NCBI GenBank assembly: GCA_900547285.1
Contig: URGF01000072.1
Coordinates: 1-8,798 of the forward strand
Source: an uncultured Collinsella sp.
Lineage (GTDB): Bacteria > Actinomycetota > Coriobacteriia > Coriobacteriales > Coriobacteriaceae
DNA length: 8,798 nt
Direction of reading: 5' to 3'
A model generated the notes under the pieces. It searched no databases and had not been told where the DNA came from. It saw only the letters and a list, made by a program, of their open reading frames with translations. Position 1 is the stretch's first letter; each line of letters starts with the position of its first letter. Made by a program: the position numbers and the translations under genes. Below are positions 5,599-8,798 of this stretch, one piece after another.

Positions 5599-6969
5599 CT
5601 ACTCCACTACCGCCTCTTCATCAGGGCGATACAGGATGTAAACGAGAACGAAGTTAAGAATTAAACCGACGACATTGCAAAGAATTGCGCCGATGAGGCT
5701 GCTCATATCACCAGAAGGATCCATATAACCGGGGAAGCTAAAAATGCCGCTCGACGTCATAACGAACGTACAGGTGTTGAAAATCGCCGGGATAACAGCA
5801 CTGATTGCTCCGGCGACCATGGAAGCGATAATGATCTTCTTGTGCTCCAAGATGATGCCGTACAGCGCCGGTTCCGTAATCCCGAAAAAGCCCGTAATGG
5901 CACAGCTGAACCCAAGACTCTTTTCACTCGGGTCCTTCGAGCGGAGGGCAAACGCCAAACAAGCGCCGACAACACCCATGCTGCAGCAGAGAAGTCCAAG
6001 GATAGGATCGGAGCCGACGGTCATAATATTGTTGATGGAAAGCACGATCAGGGCCCAATGGAGTCCAAGGGGGATCATAACGAGACCGAATATCGGCCCG
6101 AGAATAACGCCGCAAAGGACGGGGCTGAACTGATAGACCGCCAGCACTGCAGCCGCAAGCAAAGAGCTCGCCTGCTGAATAACGGGGCCGATCACAAGGA
6201 GCGAGACGGGGGCGGCAACAGCAACCGTCAGGAACGGGACGAGCGCAAATGCCACAACATCGGGAAGAACCGCCCGCAGCCACTTATTAAGAACGGATGC
6301 GAACCAAGCCGCCACGATAGCAGGAAACACCGTGGAGGAATAGCTCACCATTGTGAACTTCATGCCGAGCAAATCCAGCGCATCGCCCGCTCCGGCCGCA
6401 GCAACGAAAGTCGGATAAACCAGGATTGCGCCGAGTACCGCACCGATATATCGATCGGTTCCAAAGAACTGAGCAGCAGATGATCCGACAAGAACGGGCA
6501 GGAAATACATGCAGGCATTTCCCATGCCGTACAGCAGAGTGTATATTCCGCTCTCGGCGGAAACAGCACCCGCCGTCGTCAGAATGCTAAGGATGGCGTT
6601 TATCATTCCGCATGCGATCAAGGCAGGAAGAACGGGCATCATGATGCCGCTGATGAACTTTATTAGCTTTCCCAGAAAGCCCTTAGTCTCTCCTTCGCTT
6701 GCCTCGGAATCTCCGGCGTCAATCCCGGTTTCCTTGGCAACGATTTCATAGACCTTATCGACCTTAGGTCCCACAATCACCTGATATTGCCCCGCGGAAT
6801 GGCGAATGTCGATCACGCCATCAATCGCCTTGACTTTTGCATCGTCTACGATGCTTTCGTCCTTAAGGTTGAACCTTAAACGAGTCATGCAGTGAGCTAC
6901 AAATGTAACGTTGTCTGCGCCGCCCACCATCTCGAGAATCTCGGCAGCGAGCTTGGTTGTATCTGCCAT
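5599..6969 (-). CDS. PTS sugar permease, EIIBC (glucose-sucrose-beta-glucoside superfamily)
   Basis: A 456-residue phosphotransferase-system permease that would import and phosphorylate a sugar at the membrane. The EIIB domain (about 1-85) has the phosphorylated Cys27 in AHCMTRLRF and the later GQYQVIVG block (60-67). The EIIC domain (about 100-445) has many hydrophobic segments, GLHW (His304) and the sugar-site motif GFFGITEPALYG (Glu366). It ends soon after EIIC, so the EIIA domain found in BglF-type proteins is absent and must come from another gene. The length matches ScrA/TreB-type EIIBC proteins, so beta-glucoside, sucrose and trehalose are all possible substrates. Start: the ATG at 6987 has no ribosome site, while GGGAG at 6981-6985 precedes the ATG at 6969, giving MADTTKLAAEIL. 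It sits between the PRD antiterminator and the hydrolase genes in one apparent operon. Confidence 0.93.
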   Translation of the reverse strand: MADTTKLAAEILEMVGGADNVTFVAHCMTRLRFNLKDESIVDDAKVKAIDGVIDIRHSAGQYQVIVGPKVDKVYEIVAKETGIDAGDSEASEGETKGFLGKLIKFISGIMMPVLPALIACGMINAILSILTTAGAVSAESGIYTLLYGMGNACMYFLPVLVGSSAAQFFGTDRYIGAVLGAILVYPTFVAAAGAGDALDLLGMKFTMVSYSSTVFPAIVAAWFASVLNKWLRAVLPDVVAFALVPFLTVAVAAPVSLLVIGPVIQQASSLLAAAVLAVYQFSPVLCGVILGPIFGLVMIPLGLHWALIVLSINNIMTVGSDPILGLLCCSMGVVGACLAFALRSKDPSEKSLGFSCAITGFFGITEPALYGIILEHKKIIIASMVAGAISAVIPAIFNTCTFVMTSSGIFSFPGYMDPSGDMSSLIGAILCNVVGLILNFVLVYILYRPDEEAVVE

Positions 6970-6980
6970 AAATACCATTT

Positions 6981-6985
6981 CTCCC
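6981..6985 (-). promoter_or_regulatory. Ribosome binding site deciding the PTS start
   Basis: GGGAG on the - strand lies 11 bases before the ATG ending at 6969. It overlaps the alternative upstream ATG (6985-6987), which itself lacks a site, so the shorter protein is preferred. The spacing is slightly long. Confidence 0.55.
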
Positions 6986-7011
6986 ATGTTGAGTTTTATA
7001 TGTAACCATCA

Positions 7012-7030
7012 GCAAAGCGCGCGCCTTTGC
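7012..7030 (-). repeat. Intercistronic GC-rich hairpin between antiterminator and PTS genes
   Basis: GCAAAG (7012-7017) and CTTTGC (7025-7030) are perfect arms around a CGCGCGC loop, 7 bases past the antiterminator stop. No T-run follows. Such a hairpin may mark an mRNA processing or stability boundary between the low-dose regulator and the higher-dose permease; this is inference. Confidence 0.4.
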
Positions 7031-7037
7031 CAACTAA

Positions 7038-7877
7038 TTACCTTGTTTTCGATGCAATTCGATTGATGTGCATCATGAGGTAGAGTCTTTCTTCGTCTAT
7101 AAGTTCCCGCCCCGTCAGTCGGCTGAGAACAGAAGCAATATCATCGGCGCACATTGATGCCACCGGATATTCTTTTTTGAGCGAGAGGTACATCTTGCGG
7201 TTGTCGCTCACGATGCTTTCGCCAGAGTTCAACCTATTGAATAAGTACTGAAGATGGGTTGCGAACCTTGCGTAATCGAAACCTTCCCGATCAACTTGAA
7301 TGCCAAGCCGATTTTCAACAGCAACGGTTGACTCCTCCAGAACACGATCGTAGATATCCGCGCTAAACTCTTTAACTACTTCGCATGAGTCCGAATCGGC
7401 CATGTTATTGATAAACGCCATGGCAATTCCAACTGCCTCATGAGCTGGAAGCCTAACGTTAAGACGTTTCCTGATTATCCTAAGTGCATACTCGCCGATT
7501 CTAAATTCGACGGGATATTGTTGGCGGACATCAAACGATAAAGGCATGCGGACAACGATATTTTGCTCTTTGCGCTTAACCGCATACGCGATATGGTCCG
7601 CAAGGATAAACGGCAAATTAGGGCTCACCTCATAAGACAGCAAACCTGTCGACATATCAATAACATCCGAGGTAAGCTCGAGAAGCTCGTCGGGGACCTC
7701 GTCAACGAGAGCGATGTAGCGAGAGCTAACGTTATAAAACGTTCGTTGAATCTCCGAAAGAGGGACCTCGTCTCCGACATTCTTAAACCCCAGACCACGG
7801 CCGAATGCAACCAACTGTCTGCCATTTCCATCGACGCAGAGGACAGCGCTGGTATTAATTCGTTTAACAATTTCCAT
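7038..7877 (-). CDS. BglG/LicT-family PRD transcription antiterminator
   Basis: A 279-residue antiterminator of usual family length. Residues 1-56 form the CAT RNA-binding domain (MEIVKRINTSAVLCVDGNG..., then VAFGRGLGF at 23-31). PRD1 (about 65-165) and PRD2 (about 172-279) follow. Family members bind a RAT hairpin in the nascent leader and prevent formation of an overlapping terminator. Their PRD histidines are phosphorylated by HPr (activation) and by the cognate EII (inhibition). His95 (LADHI) in PRD1 and His208 (ATHLQ) and His270 (MMHIN) in PRD2 match the LicT sites H100, H207 and H269. The second PRD1 site appears to be replaced: LicT AGFIALHIVN aligns with AVGIAMAFIN, placing Ala154 at the His position. 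The start at 7877 is set by AGGGGGGG at 7882-7889; a start at 7928 would run into the leader terminator. The cognate EII is probably the next gene. Confidence 0.92.
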   Translation of the reverse strand: MEIVKRINTSAVLCVDGNGRQLVAFGRGLGFKNVGDEVPLSEIQRTFYNVSSRYIALVDEVPDELLELTSDVIDMSTGLLSYEVSPNLPFILADHIAYAVKRKEQNIVVRMPLSFDVRQQYPVEFRIGEYALRIIRKRLNVRLPAHEAVGIAMAFINNMADSDSCEVVKEFSADIYDRVLEESTVAVENRLGIQVDREGFDYARFATHLQYLFNRLNSGESIVSDNRKMYLSLKKEYPVASMCADDIASVLSRLTGRELIDEERLYLMMHINRIASKTR

Positions 7878-7881
7878 GTGT

Positions 7882-7889
7882 CCCCCCCT
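7882..7889 (-). promoter_or_regulatory. Ribosome binding site of the antiterminator gene
   Basis: AGGGGGGG on the - strand lies four bases before the ATG ending at 7877. It places the true start inside the longer open frame that begins at 7928. The run of seven G is unusual and could be slippage-prone. Confidence 0.65.
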
Positions 7890-7897
7890 AAACAGAA

Positions 7898-7957
7898 CAA
7901 GGCTCCCGAAGCAGAATCCGACAATCAATGTCGACAGATGCTGCTTCAGGAGCCTTG
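7898..7957 (-). terminator. Leader terminator of the antiterminator-PTS operon
   Basis: Arms 7898-7914 and 7941-7957 pair at 16 of 17 positions in DNA. The odd pair (C7907/A7948) becomes a G-U wobble in the - strand RNA, so the transcript has a continuous 17-bp helix. The loop contains a second perfect stem, CGACA/TGTCG (7919-7923 and 7929-7933). After the 3' arm the RNA continues TTCTGTTTAG, a modest U-rich tail, then the ribosome site. The position just ahead of a BglG/LicT-family gene is where such terminators are found. Confidence 0.7.
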
Positions 7958-7980
7958 CCTGAATATCACTCTGAGGACTA
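7945..7980 (-). promoter_or_regulatory. RAT-like antiterminator segment overlapping the leader terminator
   Basis: On the - strand TTCAGG (7963-7958) pairs perfectly with CCTGAA (7950-7945) around a CAAGGCT loop. This uses the 5' arm of the terminator stem, so the two structures exclude each other. The sequence CAGGCAAGG here resembles the conserved 3' half of RAT sites (GCAGGCAA..CC). The usual 5' half (like GGATTGTTACTG) is not recognisable in the bases upstream, so this would be a divergent RAT. Confidence 0.5.
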
Positions 7981-8077
7981 GTTTAAGCGAGCTAGTGCTA
8001 ATGACCTCGAATAAACACTTCTAAACAGTTAAACGGTCGATATCTCCGTGTGAACGGTTTGGAGGCAGAGGGCGGCC

Positions 8078-8566
8078 CTATGCCTGCTGATAGTGCAGGT
8101 GCTTCTCGTCGATATCGGCCAGGTCGCGGTCGAGATAACGACGCGCAAGCCAGTTGGCCATGGGGAGGTTCTGGTCCAGGTAGTTACCGCACTCCTCGGG
8201 AGCGGCACCGGGAACATCGCCCTCAAAGCCCGCGACAAACTCGAACAGCTCGCGCACGAGCGGCAAGATTTCCTCGCTCGTCAGCTCACCAAAAACAACC
8301 AGGTAAAAGCCCGTGCGGCAGCCCATGGGACCAAAGTAGACAATGCGGCTCGACCACTCGGCATGATTGCGAAGGAACGTGGCACCCAGGTGCTCGATGG
8401 TGTGGCACTCCGCCGTGTTCATAACTGGCTCCTTGTTGGGCGTGGTCAGGCGCAGGTCAAAGGTGGTGACGGCGGCGCCGGTCGCCGGATCGCGGTCGAT
8501 GCGGCTCACATACACGCCGGGCTCGAGCAGCAGATGGTCAACGGAAAAACTCGCGATGCGCTCCAT
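8078..8566 (-). CDS. luxS: S-ribosylhomocysteine lyase LuxS
   Basis: A 162-residue LuxS of normal length. It cleaves S-ribosylhomocysteine to homocysteine and DPD, the precursor of the autoinducer AI-2, in the activated methyl cycle in the cytoplasm. The metal site is complete: His55 and His59 in CHTIEH (54-59) and Cys126 in EECGNY. Glu58 is the conserved acid/base and Cys83 in GPMGCRTGFY is the second catalytic residue. The start is fixed by AGAGGA at 8573-8578, six bases before the ATG. It is GC-rich and lies upstream of the sugar operon on the same strand, 200 bases before the antiterminator gene; a functional link between the two is not evident. A candidate promoter and a chain of alternative hairpins lie upstream. 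Confidence 0.97.
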   Translation of the reverse strand: MERIASFSVDHLLLEPGVYVSRIDRDPATGAAVTTFDLRLTTPNKEPVMNTAECHTIEHLGATFLRNHAEWSSRIVYFGPMGCRTGFYLVVFGELTSEEILPLVRELFEFVAGFEGDVPGAAPEECGNYLDQNLPMANWLARRYLDRDLADIDEKHLHYQQA

Positions 8567-8590
8567 GGCAGATCCTCTCGGTAGTTAAAT

Positions 8591-8659
8591 TGGGACGGCG
8601 CTCTTTTAGCTGGTTCGAATGGTCGCACCAATCATACCAGTCAAAAAAGCCCCGTCCCA
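8591..8659 (-). repeat. 24-bp inverted repeat around the luxS promoter region
   Basis: Arms 8591-8614 and 8636-8659 pair at 20 of 24 positions, with a 21-base loop. In the - strand RNA two of the four odd positions become G-U wobbles, giving 22 of 24. The right arm contains the GGGACGGGGC strand and T-run of the adjacent terminator, so this hairpin competes with it in any read-through transcript. Confidence 0.65.
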
Positions 8660-8660
8660 A
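8631..8660 (-). promoter_or_regulatory. Candidate luxS promoter (extended -10)
   Basis: On the - strand TGG-TATGAT (8639-8631) is an extended -10 with 5 of 6 matches to TATAAT. TTGGGA (8655-8660) lies 18 bases upstream as a weak -35, inside the 3' arm of the terminator. A transcript would begin near 8624, giving a leader of about 57 bases before luxS. Confidence 0.45.
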
Positions 8661-8680
8661 ATGAGCTACCCGGGACGGGG
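8643..8680 (-). terminator. Intrinsic terminator upstream of luxS
   Basis: On the - strand CCCCGTCCC (8680-8672) pairs with GGGACGGGG (8658-8650) around 13 bases and is followed by C and six T. It would end a transcript entering from beyond the right edge, or attenuate a long luxS leader. Its 5' arm can instead pair with the arm at 8696-8706. Confidence 0.75.
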
Positions 8681-8706
8681 ATCAATGAGTTTTAAATCCC
8701 CGTCCC
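8672..8706 (-). promoter_or_regulatory. Hairpin competing with the terminator upstream of luxS
   Basis: GGGACGGGGAT (8672-8682) and ATCCCCGTCCC (8696-8706) are perfect 11-base inverted arms with a 13-base loop. No T-run follows on either strand. It shares the arm 8672-8680 with the terminator, so in - strand RNA it would form first and block it: an antiterminator geometry, or else a tandem partner of the terminator. Bases 8707-8798 hold no gene that I can support. Confidence 0.6.
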
Positions 8707-8798
8707 AGAAAAATCATTCTAGGTAATCTAGAAGGACTTTTCCGCTCTGGGGTCTGGCGCCGTTCCGACTAGATCTCGCGCACGCTTTGGCGCTCGAC

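Noticed and set aside
7960..8077. A promoter for the antiterminator-PTS operon
   Set aside because: TAAACT and other AT-rich hexamers occur, but none has a matching -35 at proper spacing, so no specific promoter is called although one is expected here.
8093..8584. A 163-codon + strand frame opposite luxS
   Set aside because: The - strand frame is an unmistakable LuxS with all metal and catalytic residues, so this is a shadow.
8717..8733. TTCTAG-GTAAT-CTAGAA inverted repeat right of the luxS hairpins
   Set aside because: Six-base arms are easily found by chance, and it has no relation to a gene in the window.
1..8798. CRISPR arrays, tRNA genes, insertion sequences, toxin-antitoxin or phage-defence genes
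   Set aside because: No regularly spaced identical repeats, no clover-leaf sequence, and no transposase or defence-type protein were seen; all convincing frames are metabolic or regulatory.

Overview
The window looks like a carbohydrate-use region of a Coriobacteriia genome, most likely Collinsella or a close relative. This is an inference from gene content (6-phospho-beta-glucosidase, sugar PTS, LuxS), codon style and the GGGGAC-type intergenic hairpins; no rRNA or other marker gene is present to prove it. Seven protein genes are supported. One is on the + strand at the left end. The other six are on the - strand and read right to left. No tRNA, rRNA, CRISPR array, insertion sequence or transposase gene was seen.

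Left part: a + strand gene (179-1690) encodes a Sde182/DUF1593-type nucleoside-hydrolase-like protein. It converges on a - strand family GH1 6-phospho-beta-glucosidase gene (1962-3392). Between them are several hairpins and a strong bidirectional-looking terminator (1887-1925). The 352 bases between the GH1 gene and the next gene (3393-3744) hold a GH1 promoter with a palindrome in its spacer, a REP-like hairpin carrying GGGGACAG, and two tandem 56-bp imperfect palindromes with an 80-bp period. A DUF4867 gene (3745-4389) follows.

Centre: a less GC-rich block (4513-7877) looks like one sugar operon. In transcription order it has a long leader hairpin, a BglG/LicT-type PRD antiterminator, a PTS EIIBC permease without an EIIA domain, and an alpha/beta hydrolase. 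The leader terminator has a competing hairpin and a CAGGCAAGG segment like the 3' half of a RAT site. This fits autoregulation of the operon by its own antiterminator, which the PTS would switch off when no substrate is being transported. The usual GH1 gene is not in the operon; an esterase-like hydrolase sits in its place, and the GH1 gene lies about 1.1 kb further on behind its own promoter.

Right part: luxS (8078-8566) precedes the sugar operon on the same strand. Its upstream region (8567-8798) has no gene but holds a chain of four mutually pairing GC-rich arms, one pair of which forms an intrinsic terminator, with a candidate extended -10 promoter between the last two arms.

The best leads are non-coding: the luxS upstream arm chain, the antiterminator leader and the tandem palindromes. 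The coding genes belong to known families.
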